This document shows positions 42,742 to 51,641 of a DNA stretch of 64,000 bases, piece by piece. The notes beneath the pieces were generated by a model. The model was not told the DNA's origin. It worked only from the letters and a program-made list of their open reading frames with translations, and ran no database searches. The DNA comes from Fusibacter bizertensis. Its GTDB lineage: Bacteria; Bacillota; Clostridia; Peptostreptococcales; Acidaminobacteraceae. How positions within the stretch are numbered: the first letter of the stretch is position 1; each line of letters begins with the position of its first letter. The translations under genes were made by a program, and so were the position numbers. Location: the NCBI RefSeq assembly GCF_029914245.1, contig NZ_JARYZI010000015.1:1-64000 (forward strand), written 5' to 3'.

Positions 42742-43562
42742 TTGCATGTCAAGGCGTTTCATATCACTATGAGCGGACGAAAAAAGGGATTGAAAATGTT
42801 GAATTTGATACATCAGAAGGCAATATAATTGGCATTATAGGAGAGAATGGCGCTGGAAAATCCACACTTTTCAAGTGCTTACTCGGCCTATATAAACCGC
42901 AAGAAGGACAAATCACATATAAAGATAAACCCATATCATATAGCAGAAAAGGACTGGTAGAGTTAAGACAACACGTTAACATGGTGCTTCAAGATCCAGA
43001 AAGACAACTATTCTATAACGGTATCTTTGATGAAATTGCCATGGGACCGAGAAATATTGGTAAAACTGAACCAGAAGTTAAACAGATTGTCGACCAATGT
43101 ATAAAGATGATTCATGGTGAAGATTTTCTCTTAACGCCAGTACAATACCTAAGTTTTGGACAGAAAAAACGTGTGAGTTTAGCAGGGATTTTGGCGCTCT
43201 CATGTGATGTACTTTTGCTTGACGAACCTGAAACTGGTCTAGATCCCATGATGCAACGTGAGATGATCACAATCATAAGACAGTTAGCAGAAGAAGGTAA
43301 AAAAGTCATCTTATCAAGTCATAACATGGAACTGATTTACGATGTGTGCGATACCGTTTACGTGATGCACCAAGGAACCATCATCTCAAAAGGGCCTACA
43401 GATGAAATTATGGAGCAAACTCATATCATGAAAAAAGCGGGCTTAGAAAGACCTTTGATGATAAAAGCAGCAGAAGCTATGGGGATAAAACCTCATACGT
43501 TGGCGATGAAAATGAAGACGGTCAATCGCAAGGAATCAATTGATACGGAGGAAAAATCATGA
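42738..43562 (+). CDS. cbiO: Cobalt ECF transporter ATP-binding protein CbiO
   Basis: A 274-residue ABC ATPase: Walker A GENGAGKST (about residue 37), Q-loop VLQDPERQLF typical of ECF ATPases, signature LSFGQKKRVSLAG, Walker B LLLDEPETGLD and switch SSHNMEL. It powers cobalt uptake as a dimer. ATGA overlaps link it to cbiQ and hemA, so transport and precursor genes are on one message. Confidence 0.95.
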   Translation: MIACQGVSYHYERTKKGIENVEFDTSEGNIIGIIGENGAGKSTLFKCLLGLYKPQEGQITYKDKPISYSRKGLVELRQHVNMVLQDPERQLFYNGIFDEIAMGPRNIGKTEPEVKQIVDQCIKMIHGEDFLLTPVQYLSFGQKKRVSLAGILALSCDVLLLDEPETGLDPMMQREMITIIRQLAEEGKKVILSSHNMELIYDVCDTVYVMHQGTIISKGPTDEIMEQTHIMKKAGLERPLMIKAAEAMGIKPHTLAMKMKTVNRKESIDTEEKS

Positions 43563-44791
43563 AAATCAATGTAATAGGCATCAACCATGACACCGCAACA
43601 GTTGCACAAAGGGAAAAGATGGCCAACCTACATTTAGATGCATCTGACATCAAAACTAATGCTGAACTATCAGAACTTTGTATATTGTCCACATGTGGAC
43701 GATTTGAAATATACTTTGTCGTACCAGCTGCATCCTATCAAGATAATGCAGATCGCGTCATGGCAATTCTTAAAGCACCTTTTGGAGATGACCTTCCCGA
43801 ATTTTATTGGCATACACAAGAGTTTGCCATATCGCATCTTTTAAAAGTGACATGCGGCCTTGATTCAGCCGTACTTGGTGAAGATCAAATTTTAGGACAA
43901 GTCAAAAATGCCATCAGTGATGCCAGTGAAAACGGATTTGCTTTTAAGATTCTAAACAAGGTCTTTCGAGAAGCTGTGTCGTTTGCCAAATCCATTAAGA
44001 CAGAACTTAAATTATCTGAGAATCCACTGTCGTTAAGCTATATCGCCATTAAAAAAGCGGGGCAAAATGGCTATTTAACAGAGCATCACACAGTCACCAT
44101 GGTTGGGCTGGGGAAGATGGGTGGACTAGCGATACAGTATCTACTAGATTCACCGGTGAAATGCGTCTATGTCGCAGTGCGTCATGCAGAAAAACTCGAC
44201 GATCTTGTGTTAAATCATCCTAAAGTACGTATCAAGTCTTTTGAAGAGCGGTACGAATGCATTGAAAAAAGTCAATTAGTAGTAGCGACCACAGCAGCTC
44301 CTCACACTGTCGTCAGAAGTGATGTGATGAAACCGCCTACTACTGATACATTGATCATCGACCTTGCGATGCCAAGAGATGTAGATGCTGAAGTGGGAGA
44401 CTTTGATCATGTGACACTTTGGAATGTAGATGAACTAAAAGATATTTCAGCTGAAAATTATCAAAAAAGACACGATTTAACAGGTCAAGTAATCCTAAGA
44501 TTAGATGAGAAAAGTAGGCATATCATGGTGTGGATTGATCAACTTCACGTAGATCATATTTTGAAAAGCTGGCATCAAACAATAGATAATATCACTCAGG
44601 AAGCCATGAAAAGTGTAGATAGAAAGCGCTTAGCTGTGACGCTTAAAGATAGAGAAATGCTTGAAGTTCTTTTTGAATCTTCGCTAAAACAGTTAATTAA
44701 GCCACCTTTAGAGACCCTTAAAGCCATAGAAGATAAAAGCCAGAGAGAAACCTATGTTGGGATGTTAAAGGAGCTTTATCACTATGAATAA
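43559..44791 (+). CDS. hemA: Glutamyl-tRNA reductase
   Basis: The 410-residue enzyme reduces glutamyl-tRNA to glutamate-1-semialdehyde, the first step of the C5 pathway. The catalytic Cys is in ILSTCGRFEIY (about residue 47; Gly replaces the usual Asn of STCNR). GLDSAVLGEDQILGQVK, the NADPH loop MVGLGKMGGLAI and the DLAMPRDVD segment follow. The start overlaps cbiO by four bases, and the end overlaps the precorrin-2 dehydrogenase gene by eight. Control by a B12 riboswitch suggests that here the C5 pathway mainly serves corrinoids. Confidence 0.95.
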   Translation: MKINVIGINHDTATVAQREKMANLHLDASDIKTNAELSELCILSTCGRFEIYFVVPAASYQDNADRVMAILKAPFGDDLPEFYWHTQEFAISHLLKVTCGLDSAVLGEDQILGQVKNAISDASENGFAFKILNKVFREAVSFAKSIKTELKLSENPLSLSYIAIKKAGQNGYLTEHHTVTMVGLGKMGGLAIQYLLDSPVKCVYVAVRHAEKLDDLVLNHPKVRIKSFEERYECIEKSQLVVATTAAPHTVVRSDVMKPPTTDTLIIDLAMPRDVDAEVGDFDHVTLWNVDELKDISAENYQKRHDLTGQVILRLDEKSRHIMVWIDQLHVDHILKSWHQTIDNITQEAMKSVDRKRLAVTLKDREMLEVLFESSLKQLIKPPLETLKAIEDKSQRETYVGMLKELYHYE

Positions 44792-45332
44792 TATGATCCC
44801 TGTTGCAATGAGAGTTTCAAAACTCAATGTATTAATCGTAGGATTTGGTAAAGTTGGCAAGCGAAAAGCACTTAAATATCGCGCTGCTGGTGCAAATATA
44901 ACAACAGTTGATCCGAACGTCATGGATGTGGATTACCACATGGACTTTACAACATATTATAAGCACTATGGGATTCATTTTATGAAACAGCATCTGGTGA
45001 TTATATGTACTGATAACCACAAAAGCAATGCTGATATTGCGCTTTGTTGTGAACAATTTGCAAAGCTATACAATCGCACAGACCAAGGTGAAGCAAGTCT
45101 ATTTACAGATATGGTGACACTAGAGGATGAAAAAGCACTTATAGCAATATCGAGCCAGGAACAATCGCCTTATATCTCCAAACACTTGCGTACGATTATC
45201 AAACCCTATCTTGAAAACGATCAAGTTCAAAGCGAGATCAAGTGGTTAGCAGAGCAGACCAAAGAAGCGAAAGAAAATCACGAGACATATGATGACGTGA
45301 TGAGGAGATGGAGGCTATTACATGAATCATAA
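44784..45332 (+). CDS. sirC: Precorrin-2 dehydrogenase (SirC/CysG N-terminal type)
   Basis: A 182-residue NAD-dependent dehydrogenase with the dinucleotide loop VGFGKVGKRKAL (about 19-30), VDPNV, IICTDNHKSNADIA and the IAISSQEQSPYISKHLR segment of Met8p/CysG-N proteins. It oxidises precorrin-2 to sirohydrochlorin, the substrate of CbiX. The ferrochelatase helices are shortened. ATG follows AAAGGAG. It overlaps hemA by eight bases and the following fusion gene by 11 bases. Confidence 0.88.
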   Translation: MNNMIPVAMRVSKLNVLIVGFGKVGKRKALKYRAAGANITTVDPNVMDVDYHMDFTTYYKHYGIHFMKQHLVIICTDNHKSNADIALCCEQFAKLYNRTDQGEASLFTDMVTLEDEKALIAISSQEQSPYISKHLRTIIKPYLENDQVQSEIKWLAEQTKEAKENHETYDDVMRRWRLLHES

Positions 45333-47724
45333 AACCATAAAAGTCGGCACTCGGGGATCAAATTTAGCAGTTACCCAGACGAGCTGGGTGATTGAGACAC
45401 TGAAAAATAGATTTCCAGATACTGAGATAGAGATGAAAATTATCGTCACAAAAGGCGATGAAATACAAGATATACCACTTGATAAAATCGGTGATAAAGG
45501 TCTATTTACTGCGGCTATTGAAGCACAGCTTTTAAATGGAGACATCGATTTTGCTGTTCATAGCATGAAGGACTTACCCAGTGAATTTCAAAAGGGGCTC
45601 AAGCTTTCAAAGATCCCCAAGCGAGAAGACCCAAGGGATGTATTAGTACTAAAAGATGGGATCCTGTCTTTTGATGCATTGCCGCATGGTGCGAAGATCG
45701 GCACAGGTAGTAAAAGGCGTTTATTTCAACTATTAGAGCACAGACCAGATATCGTGCCTGTCCCTATAAGGGGCAACGTTGAAACGCGCATTAAGAAGAT
45801 TGTTACAGAAGGGCTTGATGGTGTGATCCTTGCAGCTGCTGGTATCCATAGACTTGGGCTTGGTCATCTTATAACAGAGTATCTTCCTATAGAGATGATG
45901 TTACCCTCACCAGCACAAGGTGCTTTGGGACTTCAGTTTAAAGAAGGCAACGAAGCAATCGAACTGATGCTTAGCGCAATAGCAAATGATCAAGATGACG
46001 TGTGTGTCCGCGCAGAGCGCAGTTTTTTAAAACATACAAACGGTGGGTGCCATGTACCTATCGGTGCATATGCGACTGAACATGGTGGACAACTTGAATT
46101 AAGTGCTGTTTTTGGAGATGAAGAGGGCAAAGTGCTTTACCGCGTAAAACAAAAGGGGACAAAGGAATTCCCCGAAGCACTTGGAAAATCTGTAGCTAAA
46201 GAGATGATGAACCATATGAATGATGATAGAGAAGAAAAGGGTTTGGTATCGCTAGTTGGTGCGGGACCAGGAGATCCAAAGCTCATCACAGTAAAGGGGA
46301 TGGAGCGGCTTAAAGCATGTGATGTCGTCGTTTATGACCGACTTTCATCGCCACTGCTTTTGGATCTTGTACCACAACATGCAAAGCGAATTTACGTAGG
46401 TAAAGCGGCTGCAAATCATGCCATGCCACAAGAAGAAATCAACCAATTGCTTGTTGATTTAGCGCTTAAATATAAAAACGTCGTTAGACTAAAAGGAGGA
46501 GATCCTTATGTATTTGGAAGAGGTGGAGAAGAGGTTCTAAAGCTAAAAGAACATCAAATTCCATTTGAAGTAGTGCCAGGTATTACATCTCCTATCGCCG
46601 GATTAAGTTATGCCGGGATACCGATCACACACAGAGGTATTGTCACTTCATTTCATGTCTTCACTGGACAGTTTAAAGATGGAGAAAGTCATATAGATTA
46701 TGATGCAGTGTCACGTCTTGATGGCACGTTGGTATTTCTGATGAGTATCGCGAATTTTAAAAATATCAGTAAAGCGTTAATTGATGCAGGAAAATCACCA
46801 CTCACCCCAGCTGCGATAGTGTCTAGTGGTACGACACAAAGACAAAAAGTGATGACATCAACACTTGGACAGGTGCATGAATTTGAGGACATCCCATCAC
46901 CTGCTTTTTTTGCAGTAGGTGAAGTTATAGGACTAAGGGAAGAACTCAGTTGGTTTGAGAAGTTACCTTTATTTAGTAAACAAATTTTAGTGACAAGAGC
47001 GACAAAACAATCCAGTACCTTAACTGAGAAATTAGTTGCACTTGGTGCAGAGGTAGCTGCACTACCTATGATTGAGATAAAAAGGGTTCAGCTAGACGAT
47101 ACACAATTACAAGTGTTTTCAAATTTAGCGTCATATAGCCATATATGGTTTACTAGTGAAAATGCAGTGCAGATTTTCTTTGAAACACTTCAGTCGCATG
47201 GGAAAGACAGTAGAGCGCTTTCAGATAAAAAAATACTAGCAATAGGACCTGCAACGGCAAAAGCCTTGATGGCCTATGGGATAAAAGCGGATCATATACC
47301 AAGTCAGTATACACAAGAAGGGATCATAGCACTTATGTCTACTGAGGTATCAAATAAAAGTCATATCCTTTTACCGGTGGCTAAAGACGCTCGAGAGGAA
47401 CTTGAACACTATTTTGAAAAGAGCTGTCAGGTGACACGTGTAAACCTTTATCATACTGTGATGCCAGAAGTACATGTCAAAGGCAAACCTTTAGAGGGAC
47501 TTGATTTTATTACATTTACCAGTGCCTCAACGGTGAATCATTTTCATGAGATGTTGGTAAAGAATGGGTGGCACTTAGCAAAAAATACTAAGCTATTGTC
47601 TATTGGACCGATTACCACAGAAACTTTGGTAAAACATGGCTACGACAATATCATTACGGCACAATCACATACCATTGATGGCATGATTACGTGCTTACAA
47701 GGAGTAAAAGATGAAGCGCTTTAG
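45322..47724 (+). CDS. Trifunctional HemC-CobA-HemD fusion
   Basis: One 800-residue chain holds three enzymes in series. Residues 1-300 are porphobilinogen deaminase (KVGTRGSNLAVTQT, AVHSMKDLPS, and the dipyrromethane-binding Cys in NGGCHVPIGAYA). Residues 306-545 are uroporphyrinogen-III C-methyltransferase (LVGAGPGDPKLIT, RLKGGDPYVFGRGGEE, VPGITSPIAG). Residues 552-795 are uroporphyrinogen-III synthase (ILVTRATKQSS, WFTSENAV, TFTSASTVNHF). The frame is open throughout with no internal stop. Together they turn four porphobilinogens into precorrin-2. ATG follows GGAGGCTATTAC. CobA-HemD fusions are known in Clostridia; adding HemC in front is less usual. Confidence 0.95.
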   Translation: MNHKTIKVGTRGSNLAVTQTSWVIETLKNRFPDTEIEMKIIVTKGDEIQDIPLDKIGDKGLFTAAIEAQLLNGDIDFAVHSMKDLPSEFQKGLKLSKIPKREDPRDVLVLKDGILSFDALPHGAKIGTGSKRRLFQLLEHRPDIVPVPIRGNVETRIKKIVTEGLDGVILAAAGIHRLGLGHLITEYLPIEMMLPSPAQGALGLQFKEGNEAIELMLSAIANDQDDVCVRAERSFLKHTNGGCHVPIGAYATEHGGQLELSAVFGDEEGKVLYRVKQKGTKEFPEALGKSVAKEMMNHMNDDREEKGLVSLVGAGPGDPKLITVKGMERLKACDVVVYDRLSSPLLLDLVPQHAKRIYVGKAAANHAMPQEEINQLLVDLALKYKNVVRLKGGDPYVFGRGGEEVLKLKEHQIPFEVVPGITSPIAGLSYAGIPITHRGIVTSFHVFTGQFKDGESHIDYDAVSRLDGTLVFLMSIANFKNISKALIDAGKSPLTPAAIVSSGTTQRQKVMTSTLGQVHEFEDIPSPAFFAVGEVIGLREELSWFEKLPLFSKQILVTRATKQSSTLTEKLVALGAEVAALPMIEIKRVQLDDTQLQVFSNLASYSHIWFTSENAVQIFFETLQSHGKDSRALSDKKILAIGPATAKALMAYGIKADHIPSQYTQEGIIALMSTEVSNKSHILLPVAKDAREELEHYFEKSCQVTRVNLYHTVMPEVHVKGKPLEGLDFITFTSASTVNHFHEMLVKNGWHLAKNTKLLSIGPITTETLVKHGYDNIITAQSHTIDGMITCLQGVKDEAL

Positions 47725-48670
47725 AAGATATAGGATACAAGATGCACTTCGCGTGAGTATCAGAGAGAATACACTTAAAAAAGAAGATTTAATTACGCCT
47801 GTTTTTGTAATCGAAGGCGAAAATGTCAAGACCGCGACAGAAGCGATGCCTGAACTCTACAGATATTCATTAGATAGATTGTCAGAAGAACTTGAAACGC
47901 TTCGTGGTTTAGGTCTATTTAAAATTATCCTCTTTGGTGTTCCCAAGGTCAAAGATGCTGTGGGTAGCCAAGCCTATGCAGAGGACGGCATCGTACAAGA
48001 AGCGATACGCGTTATTAAAAAATTTGATGCTAGATTTTATGTCATCACAGATATCTGTCTGTGTCAGTATACAGACCATGGGCATTGCGGTGTGATAGAT
48101 CTTATGGGTGAAGTTGAGAATGATCGCTCTGTTGAGTTGATCAGTCAGATCGCTCTATCACATGCAAAAGCGGGTGCAGATATGGTCGCACCATCTGATA
48201 TGATGGACGGTAGAATCGCTGGGATTAGAAACATCTTAGATGAAAATGGATATAACTATCTGCCAATTATGGCATACTCACTTAAGTACTGTTCAAATTA
48301 TTATGGTCCATTTAGAGCCATTGCGGATTCAAAACCTCAGTTTGGATCAAGAGACCATTATCAGATGGACTATCACAACTCAAGAGGTGCAGGTGATGTA
48401 GCGAGAGAAGATATCGCACAAGGTGCAGATCTGGTGATGGTAAAACCAGCTATGATTTACCTTGATATCGTCAGTAAGATTAGGGAAGCCGTCAATGTGC
48501 CTGTGGTCGTTTATAACGTTAGTGGAGAATATGCACTATTATCACAGGGCATTAAAAGTGGCATGGTAAATGAAAGCATTATCTATGAAACGATGATTGG
48601 TTTTAAACGTGCTGGTGCTGATTTGATCATCACTTATTTTTCTAAAGAACTCGTTGAGAAATGGCTCTAA
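47711..48670 (+). CDS. hemB: Delta-aminolevulinic acid dehydratase (porphobilinogen synthase)
   Basis: A 319-residue enzyme with the zinc-binding cysteines in DICLCQYTDHGHCG, the first active-site Lys in AYSLKYCSNYYGPFR and the second in LVMVKPAMIYLD. It joins two aminolevulinates into porphobilinogen. The CxCx7C ligands mark the zinc-dependent class. ATG follows AAGGAGTAAAAG and lies 14 bases inside the preceding fusion gene. Confidence 0.96.
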   Translation: MKRFRRYRIQDALRVSIRENTLKKEDLITPVFVIEGENVKTATEAMPELYRYSLDRLSEELETLRGLGLFKIILFGVPKVKDAVGSQAYAEDGIVQEAIRVIKKFDARFYVITDICLCQYTDHGHCGVIDLMGEVENDRSVELISQIALSHAKAGADMVAPSDMMDGRIAGIRNILDENGYNYLPIMAYSLKYCSNYYGPFRAIADSKPQFGSRDHYQMDYHNSRGAGDVAREDIAQGADLVMVKPAMIYLDIVSKIREAVNVPVVVYNVSGEYALLSQGIKSGMVNESIIYETMIGFKRAGADLIITYFSKELVEKWL

Positions 48671-48721
48671 GAAATAGTTGTGTTTGACGCGTTAAGATAA
48701 TTGATGAATTTGGAGGTTTTT

Positions 48722-50017
48722 ATGCATAGTTACGAGAAATCAAAGTCACTTTATGATAGAGCAAAAGCAGTTATACCAGGTGGTGTCAATAGCCCTGTGA
48801 GGGCTTTTAAATCGGTTGGGAGAGAACCTATCTTTATTGAAAGTGCTAAGGACTCTACTTTAACGGATGTAGATGGTAACACGTATATTGATTTTATTGG
48901 TTCATGGGGGCCGATGATTTTAGGTCATACGCCACCATTTATGCAAGAAGATTTTAACAAAGTTATAAAACGCGGTATAAGTTACGGTGTACCTAGCCCA
49001 CTTGAAGTGGAAATGGCAGAAAAACTTGTAGATGCTTATAAAGGGCTTGAACTTGTGCGTATGGTAAACTCAGGAACTGAAGCGACGATGAGCGCGATAA
49101 GAGTAGCAAGAGGCTATACAGGCCGCACGAAGATACTGAAGTTTGAGGGGTGTTATCATGGGCATTCAGATGCACTACTTGTAAAATCGGGTTCTGGAAC
49201 GCTGACATATGGCGTTCCCACGTCACTTGGTGTACCAGAATCCACTGTAAAAGATACTTTAGTAGGGACTTACAATGATGTACAAGAACTTGAAAGTATT
49301 TTTAAAGCGGAAGGCGATTTGCTTTCCTGCGTGATTTTAGAGCCTGTTGCAGGGAATATGGGCGTTGTACCTGCAAGTGAAGAATTTATAAAAGCATTAC
49401 GCACACTTTGTTCTAAATACGGGGTGGTACTGATCTTTGATGAAGTGATCACAGGCTTTAGACTTGCCTATGGTGGTGCTTCAGAAGTCTATGGTGTAGA
49501 ACCTGATATGGTTTGTTTCGGGAAGATAATCGGAGGTGGTTTACCTGTAGGTGCATATGGTGGTAAAAGAGAGATCATGTCCATCGTATCGCCACTCGGC
49601 GGGGTATATCAAGCGGGTACATTATCGGGTAATCCCCTTGCTATGCATTGCGGGATTAAGATGTTAGACCACCTCAAAGCGAATCCTCAAATCTATATAG
49701 AACTAGAAGATAAAGCAAAATACCTTGAAAAAGAAATGAAAATGGTGATTGAAAAGCATCAATTTCCAGTAACTTTTGTAAGGTATAGATCGATGCCGTG
49801 TTTGTTCTTTAAAACTGGAGCACTTAGCAGTTATGAAGATGTGAAATCATGTGATATCGAGGCTTATGCAGCATTTTTCAGAAGTATGCTTGAAGAGGGT
49901 ATACTCTTACCACCTGCTCAGTTTGAAGGTCTTTTCTTGTCTACGGCACATACACAGTGGCACCTAGATCAATATGTTGAAAAAGCTGAAGCAGCTTTGA
50001 TAAAGCTATATTCATAA
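48722..50017 (+). CDS. hemL: Glutamate-1-semialdehyde 2,1-aminomutase
   Basis: The 431-residue PLP enzyme converts glutamate-1-semialdehyde to aminolevulinate. Visible are VIPGGVNSPVRAF, MVNSGTEATMSAIR, YHGHSDALLVKSGSG, FDEVITGFR and the PLP-binding Lys in CFGKIIGGGLPVGAYG (about residue 268). I start at ATG 48722 behind TTGGAGGTTTTT; an in-frame ATG at 48701 precedes that site. It is the last gene of the riboswitch operon. A 14-base tandem repeat starts in its last codons. Confidence 0.96.
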   Translation: MHSYEKSKSLYDRAKAVIPGGVNSPVRAFKSVGREPIFIESAKDSTLTDVDGNTYIDFIGSWGPMILGHTPPFMQEDFNKVIKRGISYGVPSPLEVEMAEKLVDAYKGLELVRMVNSGTEATMSAIRVARGYTGRTKILKFEGCYHGHSDALLVKSGSGTLTYGVPTSLGVPESTVKDTLVGTYNDVQELESIFKAEGDLLSCVILEPVAGNMGVVPASEEFIKALRTLCSKYGVVLIFDEVITGFRLAYGGASEVYGVEPDMVCFGKIIGGGLPVGAYGGKREIMSIVSPLGGVYQAGTLSGNPLAMHCGIKMLDHLKANPQIYIELEDKAKYLEKEMKMVIEKHQFPVTFVRYRSMPCLFFKTGALSSYEDVKSCDIEAYAAFFRSMLEEGILLPPAQFEGLFLSTAHTQWHLDQYVEKAEAALIKLYS

Positions 50018-50041
50018 TGCTATATTCATAAAGCTATAATT
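50005..50041 (+). repeat. Short 14-bp tandem repeat at the hemL stop
   Basis: GCTATATTCATA occurs at 50005-50016 and again at 50019-50030, with a partial third copy GCTATA at 50033. The first copy encodes the final hemL codons and stop, so slippage here would alter only the C-terminus. Confidence 0.7.
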
Positions 50042-50058
50042 ACAAAGGCATCAAAGAC

Positions 50059-50137
50059 TAAAAAGCCCTCTCTAAGGAACTTAAAACGATTACATCATTG
50101 GATGTTTGTTTTAGTGATTTAGACGGGGCTTTTTATT
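50059..50137 (+). terminator. Probable terminator of the cobalamin/tetrapyrrole operon
   Basis: AAAAAGCCC (50060-50068) pairs with GGGGCTTTTT (50125-50134) around a long loop that can form an inner AAAAC/GTTTT stem. A T-rich run follows the right arm. Confidence 0.6.
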
Positions 50138-50282
50138 AGTGTTATGGCTAGTACATATCAATAGGTATAGAACATACTCATAAAAAATAATTGTAACATT
50201 TGATGGGATTCTAACCTAAATCTAATAAAACTATTGTATAATGTGTTTAAGTTCGATAACAATCTAACATTAGGAGGATGCT

Positions 50283-51617
50283 ATGTATCAATTTTCAAAT
50301 CAACTTTACACAGATGTACGTATTGAAGAAACATTTGACACCAAAATTAGCTTCAAAAAAGAAAAACTACAAGAGCAAAAAGTGAGAAGAAATATCGGTG
50401 CCTTTATCAGGGTTTTTGATGGTGAACGTTGGTATTATAGCGCAACAACAGATATTGACCACATCCAAGAAAAGATAGATGAGCTTGCACAGATTGCAAA
50501 GCCTAATCCTGATATCTTAAACCATCCAATCGTCGCGAAGTTTGAAGTGAATAAAGATGAAAAAATGATATGTGAATCTAACAGTGTTGAGAAAATCGAC
50601 ATTATGGACAAGCAAAATCTTTTAAAACAGTATATTGAATTGATAAAAGATGAAACTATAATGCACCATACATCATCTTATGTGGACAATCGCACGGTAA
50701 AAACGATTTATACCTCTAAAGGAACACATGTAAAATTCGACAAACAAACTTGTGGGATAAGACTCGGCCTTGAATTGGCTTATGGCGATAAAAAAGATCA
50801 AGGGCGAGTGTCAAAAGCTGCTGTTAATTTTGAAGAACTAAGAGATGCAAAGTTATATTTTGTAGATGAGATCGCTAAAAGTGTAGACTTTGTGAAAAAC
50901 GCTGAGCCAGTAGTTCCTGGTGTATATACGGTCCTTATGAGTCCACTTACAACAGGTGTTTTCACTCACGAAAGCTTTGGTCATAAAAGTGAGTCAGACT
51001 TTATGGTGGGTGACCCAACCATGAAAGAGGAATGGGCGATAGGTAAGCAAGTCGGTAGTAAAGGCTTAACGATTATAGATGATGGTAACGTAAGTGGCAA
51101 TGGTTATACGCCGTATGATGATGAAGGCAATAAAGCAGATAAAACATATATTGTCACTGATGGTCGTTTGACGGGTAGACTTCATAGCACTGCAACCGCT
51201 ACCGCTTTAGAAGAGGGATTAACAGGTAATGCACGTTCAATGAATTTCGAGTTTGAACCTATTGTTAGGATGACAACGACATATATAGAAAAAGGAATTC
51301 AACCCCTAGCAGAGATTATTGCAGAGATTGAACATGGGATATACATCGAAGATATTAAACACGGTTCGGGGATGTCAACTTTCACAATAGCACCTTCAAG
51401 ATCCTATATGATAGAAAATGGTAAGATCACAAAGCCAGTGAAAATATCAGTAGTTACAGGAAATGTTTTTGAAACTTTAGGAGAGGTCGATGCCTTAAGC
51501 TCAGAGTTTGAACTGCTTAGTTTTGTGGGCGGAGGCTGTGGCAAGATGGAACAATGGCCGCTTCCAGTTGGATTTGGTGGTCCTTATACAAGAGTTCGTC
51601 GTCTAAATGTTCAGTAG
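50283..51617 (+). CDS. tldD: TldD-type metalloprotease-like protein
   Basis: The 444-residue protein has the TldD zinc motif in HESFGHKSE (His-Glu-x-x-x-His, about residue 230) and the late GSGMSTFTIAPSRSYMIENGK and FGGPYTRVRRL segments. TldD pairs with TldE/PmbA to form a barrel that degrades unfolded small peptides; in some bacteria the pair matures microcins or processes antitoxins. The partner gene follows 24 bases later. ATG is preceded by TTAGGAGGATGCT. Confidence 0.92.
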   Translation: MYQFSNQLYTDVRIEETFDTKISFKKEKLQEQKVRRNIGAFIRVFDGERWYYSATTDIDHIQEKIDELAQIAKPNPDILNHPIVAKFEVNKDEKMICESNSVEKIDIMDKQNLLKQYIELIKDETIMHHTSSYVDNRTVKTIYTSKGTHVKFDKQTCGIRLGLELAYGDKKDQGRVSKAAVNFEELRDAKLYFVDEIAKSVDFVKNAEPVVPGVYTVLMSPLTTGVFTHESFGHKSESDFMVGDPTMKEEWAIGKQVGSKGLTIIDDGNVSGNGYTPYDDEGNKADKTYIVTDGRLTGRLHSTATATALEEGLTGNARSMNFEFEPIVRMTTTYIEKGIQPLAEIIAEIEHGIYIEDIKHGSGMSTFTIAPSRSYMIENGKITKPVKISVVTGNVFETLGEVDALSSEFELLSFVGGGCGKMEQWPLPVGFGGPYTRVRRLNVQ

Positions 51618-51641
51618 AAATTTTACCATTGGAGGTGTAAA

